Below, piece after piece: positions 11,825 through 23,640 of a stretch of 64,000 bases of DNA (its first letter is position 1; the number at the start of each line of letters is the position of its first letter). The position numbers and the translations under genes were made by a program. Source of the stretch: Arion vulgaris. Lineage: Eukaryota; Mollusca; Gastropoda; Stylommatophora; Arionidae. The stretch lies in NCBI GenBank assembly GCA_020796225.1, contig CM036754.1, forward strand, positions 68,378,000 through 68,441,999, read 5' to 3'. Under the pieces are notes generated by a model that ran no database searches, had not been told where the DNA came from, and was given only the letters and a program-made list of their open reading frames with translations.

Positions 11825-11885
11825 GATTGTTGCAGCTGCAAATTTGTTCGATTATCATAAAGATAAATGTGAACTTCAACCTTTG

Positions 11886-12711
11886 TTGCTCCACCTCTGC
11901 TTGAATGCTAATCAGAATTTTAAGAAGAAAGAAAAAATCATGAATAACAGAATGTTTAATTCATTTTTTCACAGTAGAGGATCCGTTTTGTTTCAACGAA
12001 TGCACAGGCAAAGCTTTGTGCGTATTCTATAAGGATATCATATTCATTATTTAATTTTAAAAGTATTACTGTATCTGGCTTGAATTCAGTGCGCTTTCCG
12101 CTCGCAGGGAACTACTACTGCCTTGTAGTTTGACTGAGGACAATCAAAGCCTATCGAGTAAACCGTACACAAAACTGAACGGCAGGCAAACCAAGTAGTC
12201 CACACACAAAAACCGGTAACCTGGGCAGAGGACGCTCAACAACCCCGGAAGGTAGGTCGTCTAAGGGTCGCTACCCTAAAAGAAAATAACAACCTGCTGC
12301 CTTGCAGGTCGGCTGGGGACAGTCAAAGGCTAACGGAGAGCGAACCCAGTAAACGCTGGTTGAAATCGGACATGTCGCCGAAGGACAAGCACCAGAGCTC
12401 CAAATGGCACTGAAGATGTGACGTAAAAATACAGTTTTGGCAAAGGCTGTTTCTATATCACAATAAGAATGATCAAAACAGCCGAAAAAGAACGATCGAG
12501 AGAGAGAGAGAGAGAGAGAGGGAGAATCAAATCTAAAATGTAGCTCTTCTCACCAAGAAACTTTATACACAAATGTGATGAAGTTTGAGCATGTCATAAA
12601 ATTAGTAACTCCAATAGTACATTACATCAGATCCTCCTCCACTCGTCATCGATTGATTTCGTCTCGTTTGATATCAGATGCTGAGCATAGCTATATAATT
12701 CTTGATAGAGA
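11886..12711. other. Noncoding stretch with (GA)n
   Basis: No coding signal. Near 12100-12350 a phrase (CCTTGTAGTTTGACTGAGGACA / CCTTGCAGGTCGGCTGGGGACA) occurs twice and again inverted near 50885, so it is a dispersed repeat. A (GA)n run lies at 12497-12521. Confidence 0.5.
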
Positions 12712-12719
12712 AGTACAAG

Positions 12720-12887
12720 CAGTGGCGGCTCGTCATTAAGGGCCAGTGGGGACGGGAACCACCAAAAAAATAAGGTGTAACTTGTATTTATTATTTTATT
12801 CATTGAAACATAGCCTAACCGAAACCATGATATTTCCGAAAATTTCTGTCTGGCCCCACCAACAAAAATGATCACGAGCCGCCACTG
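12720..12887. mobile_element. Palindrome-ended MITE, hAT type, complete
   Basis: The 168-bp element begins CAGTGGCGGCTCGT and ends with the near-exact inverse ACGAGCCGCCACTG. It is flanked by the 8-bp direct repeat AGTACAAG (12712-12719 and 12888-12895). CAG..CTG termini with an 8-bp TSD are the hallmark of hAT-superfamily elements. It has no coding capacity. Relatives lie at 22068, 29485, 38827, 49902 and 51700. Confidence 0.9.
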
Positions 12888-13454
12888 AGTACAAGTAAGT
12901 AGAAGAAAGACACTGGAACAATTCTGTAGGCTCCTAACTGAGAAAACGGGATTTCTTAAATCATCTCCCATGTCAACTTTCCATGGAACTTGATGATATA
13001 TCATGACCACAAGATTTAGCTTTCTTGACTCCGATCGCACCTTCAAATTGTAGAAGTTCAATCTCGAATTGCAAAGGTAAGATAAGGACATCTCAGACAT
13101 GATAAGTTCAATAAACCCGTTTCAGAAGAAATTAAGATACATCAATCAACACAGAACGGGAGTTGTTAGCCTAAATACACTTTACGTGTTTGGGAGGAGA
13201 CCGGGGCAATTATGAACATGTTCGACGTGCGATGAAGATGATCCTCAAACGAAGAATGGACAATGAACAAAAGAAATGAAAACTTTAGAATTGACGTTTT
13301 AAAAGAAGAAAATCACTTTCCAAATGTGAAATTGATAGCGGAATCTATCAGCGGTTATGTGAATTATATTCCTTTGTAAAACACCTTGAACTTCTTACTG
13401 TTGAATTTGCTAATCGATTTTAGTCCTTGAAGAGGCCAAACTTGGTCTCTTACA

Positions 13455-13870
13455 GCAACACATCACAGAAAGTTCACCACGTGTGAAATGAAATGCTTGA
13501 GGGAGACAGTGGGAGTCACCAGGAAAAACAGACTACGAAATGAGGACATCAGAAGCAGAGTTGGCATAACTTCATGCACCGAATACATCGAAATACAACA
13601 AATGCAGGGGTTTGGACATTTAATGAGAGTGAAATACAACCAACTACCAATAACAGAATACAATAAAAAGAGATCGGGTACTAGAGCTAAGGAAAGACCA
13701 AGAAAATGATGGATAAACAATATTAAGACCACACTACATGAACATGGATACAACACAACAAGGGCGACTCATCTAACCCTAGAACGCAAATTAAAGCTCC
13801 CATCCCTACGTTTAACGGCAAGAGTGGACAGCCAAATACATCTTGCACCTGGGAATAGACAATAGATTTT
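13455..13870 (+). mobile_element. LINE (RTE-like) RT C-terminal fragment
   Basis: Translation gives TCEMKCLRETVGVTRKNRLR, NEDIRSRVG, then FGHLMRVK and TRAKERPRK. These are typical of the region after the RT thumb in RTE/BovB-type LINEs. It is 5' truncated and interrupted by a stop near 13708. Paralogous fragments are at 43180-43430, 55095 and 61994. Confidence 0.75.
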
Positions 13871-14169
13871 AGTCAGTTTTCAACATTTGAAATACATTTT
13901 AATGTTTCTCAATAACCAATTCGCTTCTGTCAATGCAACTTAACTTGGGGTAGGTTAGGGTCTGTGAAGTTTAAAAAAATATATAATCTGGTGTTAGAAT
14001 TGGAAATCTTAAATCTACAAGAAGAGATATCTTTGAAATTCATCCATGGCCAAAATACGGACAATTTCTGGACTTTGACGTCAATTAATAACTATTCAAT
14101 GATTAGTAGCGTTGGTGTGAAAATATATTCGTGCTTTGGTTGAACATATCAATGTCAAGTCCTGTTTTC

Positions 14170-16440
14170 ATCTATGAACATTATAAAAGATAGGAACCGT
14201 TCCTGCCTGACAGACTGACGCCTAGATGATACATTAAGAGCATTCTGTTCCAGTTACACACCATAATTTCCTCAACGTGTAGCGAATAGGAAGTGTCAAA
14301 TTGCATGCTCATCATCATTAGGTGCCGTCTCCACATCGAAGGTTGGCTGCAATGAATCTCCAGCATCCTCTGTCTTTCGCCTTGGTGTTGCACACTGCCA
14401 GACTGTAACCTGTCCATTTCTTAAAGTTTCCTCCCACTTATCTCTCGGTCTTCCTCTTGCTCTTCCCCTCAAGTTTCCCTCTAGTAAATGTTTTGTCATG
14501 ATGTCATGTCTTTTATATGTCCAAAATACTTTACTTGTCTGAATTTTATTTCTCTTAATAATTGTTTCTTCATGCCTAGTTTTCCTAAAACTTGATTATT
14601 TGTCTGTTTTTCTGTCCATGAAACTGCCTATTCTTCTATATATCCACATCTCAAATGTATCAATTCTGTCTTCTAACTGCGTGTTCATTGTCCATGTTTC
14701 CGAGCCATACATTAATATAGGATATATGTATAGCATTTGATCATTCTCATTTTTAGCCTGTTTGTAATTTGTTTGGATGTCAGTAACTTTCTCATACTAT
14801 TGAAATTATCCTTGGCCATTCCTATTCTCTTTTAATTTCTGTTATACATCTGCCATCATCTGTTATCATCTGACCGAGATATAAGAAGCTTTTACTTGAT
14901 GTAGTAATTCTCCATGTATTTTATATTCATTTTAGGTTTTTCCATTTCTTTGTTGATTACCATAGTTTTTGTTTTCTGTATGTTAATGTCTAATCCATAT
15001 TCCTTGCTAGTTCTGTCCAATTGGTCCACTAGTTATTGTAGATCTTGTTCATTTTCTGCTACCAAGTGTCATCTGCATATCTTAAGTTGTTTATTATTTT
15101 TCCATTGAAAAATGGAATTCCCTCTAGTTGTTTGAAGATTTTCTCTGTGTAGATGTTAAATAGGCTTGGTGACAGAATGCATCCTTGTCTCACTCCTCTC
15201 GTTATGTCTATGTATGGAGAGTAGCTATTTTCATATTTTATTATTGCTGTCTGTTCCCAGTATATGTTACTTATTAGTCTGATATCATCCCCATCTAGGC
15301 CTATTTCTTGTAGACATATGATTAGCTTTTCATGTTGGACTCTGTCAAAAGCTTTGCTATAATCGATGAAACACAAGTAGATACTTTTTGCACTTCTATA
15401 TATTTGTCAGCGAGTAGTCTTATACAAAGTATTGCCTCTCTTGTTCCTCTGTTCTTTCTAAAGCCAAACTGTTCTTCTCCTACTTCTATGTCTATCTTGT
15501 TTTTAATTCTTTCATGTATGATCTTGAGTAGTATTTTTGTTATGTGGCTCATCAGGCTAATTGTCCTATAGTCTGTGCACTCCTGTGCTTTGGGCTTTTG
15601 GGTAGTGGTATGAATACTGATGTCTTCAAGTCTCTTGGTATATATCCTGTGTTATATATATCATTGCACAAATCTGTAATGGTTGAAATACCAAAATCCT
15701 CTAAGGAGGTTAACATTTTCACAGTAATATTGTCCAATCCTGCAGCCTTTCCTCGCTTCATTGTTTCGATTGCTCTTACAACTCCAGATTTTAGTATTCT
15801 TGGGCCGTCATTGCACTTTATACTGTGTTTACTGCTTCTTTGATCATCAAATAGAGCCGTTACATATTCTGTCCATCTTGTCAATATTTCTGTTTTATCA
15901 AACAAAAGTTGGTTGTTGTTATTTTTGATACATCCTCCACTTTTTATAGTATTTTTCTTACTTGTCATTTGTCTTATTTCTCTGTGCATATCTCTAGTCC
16001 TGTGTTTTTTTGCCATATCTTCTATTTCCTTGCATTTTGTTTCTAATCAGTTTACTTTTGTGGTTCTGCACATGTTGCGTATTTCGTTGTCTAAAATTGT
16101 ATACTTTGGGGTGTTCTTGGCTTTCTTTCGTTCTGCCATTTTTTCTAAGATTTCATCAGTCATCCACATTTGATTTTTCATGGATTCTTTTACAGGCAGG
16201 TTTTTGTTTGCAGTTTGTATACTTTGTTTTAAGCAATCCCATTTATTGGTTACTTTCTCTTCAGGATTTTCTCTTCTGTATTGTTCTAAGCACTCTGTCA
16301 TTAGGCATTCATATTTGTTCTTTACTTCCACACAATATTTCTGTTGTATCTCTGGTTGTTTAAGTGCTGATATATCTATATGTGGCTCCTTTCTTGTTGG
16401 TTGGTTTATGTTTTTTAGTTTTATATTTAGTTTGATCACA
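14170..16440 (-). mobile_element. RTE/BovB-like LINE, RT and 3' part (sense segment of an inverted copy)
   Basis: On the minus strand the order is a linker (IKLNIKLKN at 16440, WMTDEILEKMAERK), an RT with GEEQFGFRKNRGTREAI, DYSKAFDRVQHEKL, GVRQGCILSPSLFNIYTE and catalytic YADDT near 15060, then DINIQKTKTMVI, a thumb remnant with FGHIK, and RGRARGRPRDKWEE near 14440. Several frameshifts make it inactive. The upstream endonuclease half is present but in opposite orientation at 16440-18316, and it stops at the same protein position where this segment begins. Confidence 0.85.
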
Positions 16441-18316
16441 GCAAAGTGTGGGGCACACATGAGGCGCTTTCAAGACATACAAATGATTTGCGGCTGGCCC
16501 TCATGGAAGAAATTGGGACTTCACCACGTACAACCAAAGACGTAGCAATGAAGCAAAAATATCCATCTGAAGACAAACAATACATGAAAACAAGGAAAAG
16601 ACACATTCGTTTTGCAACATGGAATGTTAGAACCTTACACCAAGAAGGAAAACTAGACAATTTAATACTAGAGACAACAGATATGAAGGTAGATATTATG
16701 GGAGTCGCAGAAACAAGATGGAAAGGCGAGGGATACACAAGAAGAGATGACTATATATTTATACATTCAGGAGAAGAACATCATGAGCGAGGAGTAGGTA
16801 TACTAATAAAAAAGGAAATAGAAAAATACATCAGTGGTTATTGGACGTATAACGACAGAATGATGCTTTTAAAGATCAGAGCAAAGCCATTCGATATAGC
16901 AATTATCCAAACATACTCTCCAACATCAGACCAGGCAGACGAAGAAATCGAAAAATATTATGAAGATTTACAACAGATTCTCAAACAAGTAAAGACAACT
17001 GACAATTTGAAAAGTAATGCCTCCAAGTCCATAACTTTGTTAATATACATAATTTACAAATGAAACATACATTTTCAGAAAGCTTGAGATGTCCACTACA
17101 TAATAGAGTCATTATTTTTCGACATAGTCACCTCCACGTTCCACACACACACACGCCAACGTCGAACTAGTTGTTGCATTCCGTCGAAGAAAAAATCTGA
17201 TGATTTTTCACGAAGCCAGGTACGCACATCTGTTGCCACATCCTCGTCAGAAGCATATCTGTTTCCCTTGAGATGTTCCTTGAGCTTTGGGAACAGGAAA
17301 AAGTCACAAGGTGCCAAATCGGGGCTATATGGTGGTGCGCTAAAATGTCGTCAAAATTGAGACGCTCTAATGCTGCAGCTGTTTGTCTACTGGTGTGTGG
17401 ACGAGCATTGTCATGTTGAAGGACTGCGTGTTTTCCAGGACGAACACGTAGCAGTCTTGCCCGTAGTTTCTTCATCGTTTCCACATACCGATCAGAATTG
17501 ACAGTATTGCCGCGTTCCAAAATTATGTGTGGATTACGCCCTGGCAGTCCCAAAAATGGTCATCAAAACTTTTCCCGCTGTAATTGGTCGTCCGCTGCGA
17601 GCCTGATCATGCAAGGTCATCGTCGCTGGATTGTCGTCTTTAACAGTCCTTGCCCACCTCCTAACAGTACTCACATCCACACAGGCGTCACCATATACCG
17701 CTCTCATTCTCCGATGCATGTCGATGGGAACACAACCTTCGGCCGTCAAGAATTCAATCACAGCTTTTTGCTTCAACCGAATTTCCATGTATGACGCCAT
17801 CTTGGATTATGTTGTGCGCATGCGCAACATTCCAGACACTTGACACTTACTGTCCTGAAAACACACTTACATATACTTTATTCTGATATCGGTGTCAATT
17901 GCCTCCGAACACTATTAACACAGTTATGGACTTGGAGGCATTACTTTTCAATGCACCCTCGTAATTATAATGGGCGATATGAATTAAAAAATTGGCAAAG
18001 GCAAATACAAGAATATTGTAGTACAATACGGGCTAGGAACAAGGAATGAACGAGGAGATAGGCTTATCCAGTTCTGTGAAGAAAATAACATGGTTATATG
18101 CAACACATTTTACCAACAAGAATCTAGGAGATTATACACATGAAAAAGCCCAGGAGATAGAAAAAGGAACCAGATAGATTTCATCATGATTAGGAACAGA
18201 TTTAAAAATAATGTAATGAACACCAAAACATATCCAGGAGCAGATATAAATTCTGATCATAATCCAGTGGTGATCAAAATTTCATGCTACATAACAGAAA
18301 AGCGAGATAACAAAAG
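16440..18316 (+). mobile_element. RTE/BovB-like LINE, APE endonuclease part (inverted 5' segment)
   Basis: From 16600 the frame reads RFATWNVRTLHQEGKLDN, GVAETRWKGEGYTRRDDY, HERGVGILIKKEI and IIQTYSPTSD, a textbook APE-type LINE endonuclease with N, E and Y active-site blocks. It is broken by a mariner (17006-17952). It resumes near 18000 with GTRNERGDRLIQFCEENN, DFIMIRNRF and SDHNPVVIKI near 18255-18280. The final block overlaps the start of the minus-strand segment, as expected if both are one element. Confidence 0.85.
17006..17952 (-). mobile_element. mariner transposon with internal deletion
   Basis: Terminal inverted repeats begin TGAAAAGTAATGCCTCCAAG and match for about 29 bp at both ends (17008 onward and inverted at 17917-17950). 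The minus strand encodes MASYMEIRLKQKAVIEFLTA and a helix-turn-helix (STVRRW, RSGRP) at 17534-17800, then LQHDNARPHTS and, in another frame, LAPCDFFLFPKLKE. The second and third catalytic aspartates (D34D spacing) are present. The segment with the first aspartate is missing, and a frameshift separates the last block. A clear TA duplication could not be assigned. Confidence 0.9.
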
Positions 18317-18378
18317 TAGCGAAACACGTACAAACAAAGTACTATAGTTTTACAAAATACAGAAACAGTGACGATAAA

Positions 18379-18413
18379 CAGCAACGTTTCGACCAACAAG
18401 GCCTTTATCAAGC
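18379..18413 (-). ncRNA. Hammerhead-like motif (copy B)
   Basis: Reverse-complement copy of the 35-base block, with UUGAUAA core, GGCC/GGUC stem II, GAAAC and GUU intact. Confidence 0.4.
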
Positions 18414-18810
18414 AAACGAACAAACAGGAGTGACAAATTAAAATGAAACACAAATGGACGACCAAATACAAACGTATCTAAGGAAAATCTGGAATAAAAA
18501 CGAATAACGAAATAAATGTAACACAAAAACACACATAAAAACTATAAATAGAACGGAAAAGAAACAATGAAACATCTAGTAAATATATAACTTGAATACA
18601 TGCAACATATACCCATATAGATTACAAAGCATGGGAAGAGAAAGTACTAGATGTTTCATTGTTTCTTTTCCGTTCTATTTCTAGTTTTATGTGTGTTTTT
18701 GTGTTACATTTATTTCGTTATTCGTTTTATTCCAGATTTTCCTTAGATACGTTTGTATTTGGTCGTCCATTTGTGTTTCATTTTAATTTGTCACTCCTGT
18801 TTGTTCGTTT

Positions 18811-18845
18811 GCTTGATAAAGGCCTTGTTGGTCGAAACGTTGCTG
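18811..18845 (+). ncRNA. Hammerhead-like motif (copy C)
   Basis: Plus-strand copy identical to copy B over the block; together they could give an inverted dimer. Confidence 0.4.
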
Positions 18846-18939
18846 TTTATCGTCACTGTTTCTGTATTTTGTAAAACTATAGTATTTCGCTATTTACCAA
18901 GTTTTACTGCAGTCTTCCCCTTTTTCGATGACAAATGTA

Positions 18940-19800
18940 GGAAGATATTGTTCACGTGAGTGTTGGGATAAAAGTGGGAAGATATTGTTCACGTGAGTGT
19001 TGGGACAAAAATGGGAAGATATTGTTCTCGGACTTTCTGGGACAAAAATGGGAAGATATTGTTCTCAGGAGTGCTTGACAAAAGTGGAAGATATTGTTCT
19101 CGTGAGTGTTGGGATAAAAGTGAGAAGATATTGTTCTCAGGAGTGCTGGACAAAAGTGGAAGATATTGTTCTCGTGAGTGTTGGGATAAAAGTGAGAAGA
19201 TATTGTTCTCGTGAGTGTTGGGATAAAAGTGAGAAGATATTGTTCTCGTGAGTGTTGGGATAAAAGTGAGAAGATATTGTTCTCGTGAGTGTTGGGATAA
19301 AAGTGAGAAGATATTGTTCTCGTGAGTGCTTTGACAAAAGTGAGAAGATATTGTTCTTGAGTGTTGGACAAAAGTGAGAAGATATTGTTCTTAGGATGTT
19401 GGGACAAAAGTGAGAAGATATTGTTCTCGTGAGTGTTGGACAAAAGTGAGAAGATATTGTTCTCGTGAGTGTTGGGATAAAAGTGAGAAGATATTGTTTC
19501 TCGTGAGTGTTGGGATAAAAGTGAGAAGATATTGTTCTCGGAGTGTTGATAAAAGTGAGAAGATATTGTTCTCGTTAGTGTTGGGATAAAAGTGAGAAGA
19601 TATTGTTTCTCGTGAATGTTGGGATAAAAGTGGGAAGATATTGTTCTCAGGAGTGTTGGGACAAAAGTGGAAGATATTGTTCTCGTGAATGTTGGGATAA
19701 AAGTGAGAAGATATTGTTTACGTGAGTGTTGGGATAAAAGTGGGAAGATATTGTTCTCGTGAGTGCTTTGACAAAAGTGGAAAGATAGGGTTCTCGGGAA
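18940..19800 (+). repeat. Minisatellite, 37-bp unit
   Basis: About 23 units of GAAGATATTGTTCTCGTGAG followed by TGTTGGGATAAAAGTGA. Individual units lose or gain single bases. As 37 is not a multiple of three and the minus strand lacks stops, a 312-codon minus-strand frame is open by chance. The array starts within about 15 bp of the PLE end. Confidence 0.95.
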
Positions 19801-20209
19801 TGCTGGGACAATGAAATGAAAATCGTGGCATATCCTAAAGGACGTAGCCATCAACCACAGTAAACGAGTCGTTGATTTTATAGGCACCACTTATACGTTC
19901 AGTAGTTTGCCATTGCTTTCTGAACGGTGAGGTCTGTTTTTATCTTTCGTAAAAATCTCACGGAAAAGAATTTGCTTCCAAACTTGCCCACCGTGGGTAT
20001 GAGCTAGGTACGCTTGGGTTCGTGATCGAGCTCACTACCGCTGGGACAAAAGAATGAAATTTTCTATTATTCAGAACTGCCACCTTCCCTTCCAATTAAT
20101 CCCCTAAAAATTATGACTAACGTTGAAGGCAGCGGTTAACTTGAGGGCACCAGAAATGTATAACGTAGGCGCCAAAGCGCCAGTGACGCCGCATTGGGCA
20201 TCGTTTCTC
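19801..20209. other. Unassigned noncoding stretch
   Basis: No repeat family, ORF or splice-bounded exon recognised. Confidence 0.4.
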
Positions 20210-20770
20210 ACAGCATATATACATGCACACAACACACGCACGCATGCACGCACTTCCCTCACACACCACCCACACACACGCACACACATCTACTGACAAC
20301 AACACAGATAAATAAATGACAAAGTTTGATTAAGTGAAGCAACATATATTTTGACATTTCAAACACGGTCACTTAAACATGCACACACTCTGGCACACAC
20401 ACTGACATACACGCACACACGTGTTACTGAAAACTGAATATATATATATGTAGCTTTTTTATTTTTTAAATGATGCTAGTGTGATGCAGTGGATCTATTG
20501 GTGTTATGGCGATAATATTAGTAGTGTTTAGTGGTGTGTATATGTGTTGATGTTGATGGGTAGTAGTAGTAGTGGTATGGGTGGTGGTTGTAATGTTGAT
20601 GGCGGTAGGTGGTAGTGGTGGTGGTTGTAATGTTGATTGGCGGTAGTAGTAGTGAGTGGTGTGGTGTGTGGTAAGTAGAGTGAGTGTAGTGGTGGTGGTT
20701 GTAATGTTAATGACGGTAGTAGTAGTGAGTGAGTGGGGTTGGGGGCAATGTTAATAATGTTTCCTGTTGT
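20210..20770. repeat. Simple-sequence cluster (CA, TA and GTG/GTA-rich)
   Basis: A (CA/CGCA) tract at 20215-20290, another at 20380-20425, (TA)n at 20440-20450, and GGTGGTGGTTGTAATGTTGATG-type degenerate units to about 20760. Confidence 0.85.
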
Positions 20771-21639
20771 AGTTATGTAGATGATGTATGTTACAGTGAT
20801 AATAGTAGCTGTAGTTGTGGCTTGGACGTGCCGGTCTATTAACCCCGACGTTCTGAGTTCGAATTACGCTGCGAACAGTTTGGTTGCAAATTTTTTCGCG
20901 TTGATCTTTACAAAAGGACGATGGCACCACCCGTTCAGAAAGTATTGGCAAACTACTGAACGTAATAATATCTAGAAAAATCACAAACAGCGTTAAAAAG
21001 CTGGGAGTTGATTCGCAAAGTCCTATAAAGGATATGCAATTAACTTTAACTGTAGTTGTGTAGTTGTTTGTTACAGTGATAATGGTAAGAATCAAGATTA
21101 TTTTGCTGACGATAATGAAATAATATCTATAAAATACTCACAAAGTCTCTACCTGGTTAGATCGTCACATTCAACAAATATATCAACAACAATATCACTT
21201 GATACTATCTTAAGCTCCGATTAGTTATTTTGTCAGATTTTGATACAGACTACCAACACAAGAATGCCGCGCGCTTTAATATTTTAATGTCTTCAGTTCA
21301 CGCGTGATCTCTTGTTTTCCAGCTCACCTCGCTAGCTAGATCACAGACCCACTTGGCAGCACGCTCGAGAGTTCTGAAGGCACGTAGCAGCCATACACGA
21401 GTAGACAAATGTCAAATAGTGTTCGACATAATAGAACAGCTTCCAGCGTGATGTCATGAACCCACTTCTACGCGAACTCAAAGCTAACAGTTTTAACAAC
21501 TCCATGCAGCCGTTAATTACAGTTGGGAAACATAAGCAGATTCTCCATGCAGCCGTTAATTACATTAGTTAGTCAGTAGCATTTGCCATCTTGGAATGTA
21601 TCATCAATATGAATACAACTAAAGTGATGTAGCAACGAC
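20771..21639. other. Unassigned noncoding stretch
   Basis: No recognisable genes. A phrase CATGCAGCCGTTAATTACA is repeated at about 21503 and 21546. Confidence 0.4.
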
Positions 21640-21995
21640 ATAGATAAGAATATGGGCGTCGTCTTATAGCTTAGTGACATTTACAAGATTGTGGGCGTTG
21701 TCTTAGCGACATAGACAAGAATGTGGGTATTGTCCTAGCGACATGTACAAGACTGTGGTCGTTGTACTAGCGATATAGACAAGACTGTGGGTACTGTACA
21801 AGCCACATGTACACGACTGTGGTCGTTGTCCTAGCGACATGGACAAGACTGTGGGTGTTGTACTAGCGACATAGACAAGACTGTGGGCGTAGTACTAGCG
21901 ACATGTACAAGACTGTGGGAGTTGTCCTAGCGACATTGACTCGACTGTGGATGTTGTCCTAACGACATGGACGCGACTGTGGTCGCATATTTTAA
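21640..21995 (+). repeat. Minisatellite, ~32-bp unit
   Basis: About 11 diverged units built on GCGACATAGACAAGACTGTG then GGCGTTGTCCTA, with alternating ATAGA and ATGTA variants. Confidence 0.9.
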
Positions 21996-22067
21996 TACAT
22001 AACAAACGATCATAGAATAAGATTTTTTAGGAATTGTCCCTTGCATTAATTCACCTTGACTACAGCT

Positions 22068-22460
22068 CAGGGGCGGCTCGTCATTAAGGGCCAGTGGGGC
22101 CAGGCCCCACCAAAATATTGAGTAACGTGTACTTATTATTTCAGACATTATTTGTTTATAATTATTACTTTCAACAGGATACTGATTAGCTTTGAAAGTT
22201 GATATATAACGCTAAAATAGCACACACATTCTGAAATCTAAAAACAACATATTTTTCCTCCAATTAGTATACACCCATAGTCATTAGGGACCAGTAAGAA
22301 CAGGCCTACCAAACCAAAAATAATTAACGTGTACTTATTTTTTATTTTGTTCGTAATTACGTATTATAGTTAACTTGACACTGATTAGCTTTGAAAGTAG
22401 AATATTTAACACTAAAATATAAATATTATATCATAATAATATAGCAATCATAATAATTAT
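22068..22460 (+). mobile_element. Longer MITE-like repeat with internal dimer structure
   Basis: It starts CAGGGGCGGCTCGTCATTAA, the same terminus type as the MITE at 12720. Inside, a block (TTAGGGACCAG..., AACGTGTACTTATT, GATTAGCTTTGAAAGT) appears twice, at about 22085-22215 and 22290-22430. The same dimer occurs inverted at 51700-52095. No clear right terminus or TSD was found. Confidence 0.65.
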
Positions 22461-22686
22461 ATATAAACATTATTATTTAAAAAAACTTTTATGTACGGTC
22501 TCCAATTAAGCTTCTTCTATAACGCTTGACATATATATCAGCGCACTATGTTTTATCGGGTCGTTTTAAGGCGATGGTTACCAGTAAGGAATAGCGAAAT
22601 CGAGTCAGGTCGACTATTTTTGGAAAAGTTCATTTTGACACACCTTAATATGTCTTCTATCAGATTCCGAAAACAATGACAAAATA

Positions 22687-22721
22687 CAGCAACGTTTCGA
22701 CCAACAAGGCCTTTATCAAGC
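22687..22721 (-). ncRNA. Hammerhead-like motif (copy D)
   Basis: The 35-base block lies in the left, inverted arm and is identical to copies B, C and E. Confidence 0.4.
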
Positions 22722-23119
22722 AAACGAACAAACAGGAGTGACAAATTAAAATGAAACACAAATGGACGACCAAATACAAACGTATCTAAGGAAAATCTGG
22801 AATAAAAACGAATAACGAAATAAATGTAACACAAAAACACACATAAAAACTAGAAATAGAAAGGAAAGAAACAATGAAACATCTAGTAAATATATAACTT
22901 GAATACACGCAACATATACCCATATAGATTACAAAGCAGGGAAGAGAAAGTACTAAGAAGCATAAGAATGGAATATAACATGAATACATACAACATATAC
23001 CCATATAGATTACAAAGCATGGAAGAGAAAGTACTAAGAAGCGTAAGAATGTAATACGTTGAGCCCGCGTGGTCGCAAGGTACCATACAAAGAAATCAAC
23101 CGATTCTCCAGAGCAAATC

Positions 23120-23640
23120 CATCTGTCTCTCCTTAGATCAGATCCTGAGACCCGTTCTGTCTTCCCCAACTATCCTTTGGTGTCTTACAGACGGGACAGA
23201 AGTCTTAAGGATATGTTGGTACACAGTCGCCTTAAGTCCAATATCCTGACTCATTTTGGCACTGTCCAGTGTGGTCGTCGGCGTTGCAACACGTGTGCTT
23301 ATGTGATACAGACGCGTACTGTATCTTTCCTTTAGGCACGTTTCTTATTGACGATGGGTTCACATGCGAGTCCCGTAATCTTATCTATGCTATTATCTGT
23401 AAGCGGTGTAACAAGGCTTATATCGGCGAGACAGGCAAGAGGCTCAGTGACCGATTCGCCCAACACTTACGCGACATACGCCAATGCTCTGTGACCCTGT
23501 AGCCACCCATTTCAATGACACTGGCCATTTAGGTGCTCACGATGTCCAGGTCACAGCCATCCGATCATGTTCCTCGGATGATCGCAGTCGATTTGCTCTG
23601 GAGAATCGGTTGATTTCTTTGTATGGTACCTTGCGACCAC
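23120..23640 (+). pseudogene. PLE RT tail and GIY-YIG endonuclease, frameshifted
   Basis: The frame starting at 23069 reads YRRDRSLKDMLVHSRLKSN and CGRRRCNTCAYVIQTRT, then stops. The next frame gives the endonuclease ICKRCNKAYIGETGKRL and HLRDIRQCSV. A one-base change near 23500 moves the rest (ATHFNDTGH, LENRLISLYG) to a third frame. All residues expected of the nuclease core are visible, but no single ORF spans it. Confidence 0.8.

Larger units (their letters stand above)
10336..11885 (+). mobile_element. hAT transposon, decayed, interrupted by a minisatellite and a SINE
   Basis: The left end carries TTAGGGTTGCCAATTTGGC, of the type seen at animal hAT termini. A BED-like zinc finger follows at 10689-10910. 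After the minisatellite, remnants read as ASYEICYVLAKERKL (11440-11490) and, after the SINE at 11573-11824, as NLFDYHKDKCE (near 11841-11875). These match the order of ZBED5/FAM200-like hAT transposases. No catalytic region or right terminus was found, so this is a 5' fragment with later insertions. Assignment is by motif only. Confidence 0.6.
18318..18926. mobile_element. PLE terminal region as head-to-head inverted pair
   Basis: A minus-strand copy of the PLE terminal region (18318 to about 18645) abuts a plus-strand copy (about 18645-18926), with no RT or endonuclease between. The right end CCCCTTTTTCGAT matches the 3' end of the copy at 1031-2041. The flanks GATAACAAAAGTA (18305-18317) and GATGACAAATGTA (18927-18939) are 11/13 identical and may be a decayed TSD. 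The left arm lacks the last ~35 bp that the right arm has. Confidence 0.8.

Noticed and set aside
18952..19890. 312-codon minus-strand open frame
   Set aside because: It is the 37-bp minisatellite read in rotating frames; the peptide merely cycles with the repeat.
20104..20305. Cys/Val-rich minus-strand frames
   Set aside because: Translation of CA/CGCA simple repeats.
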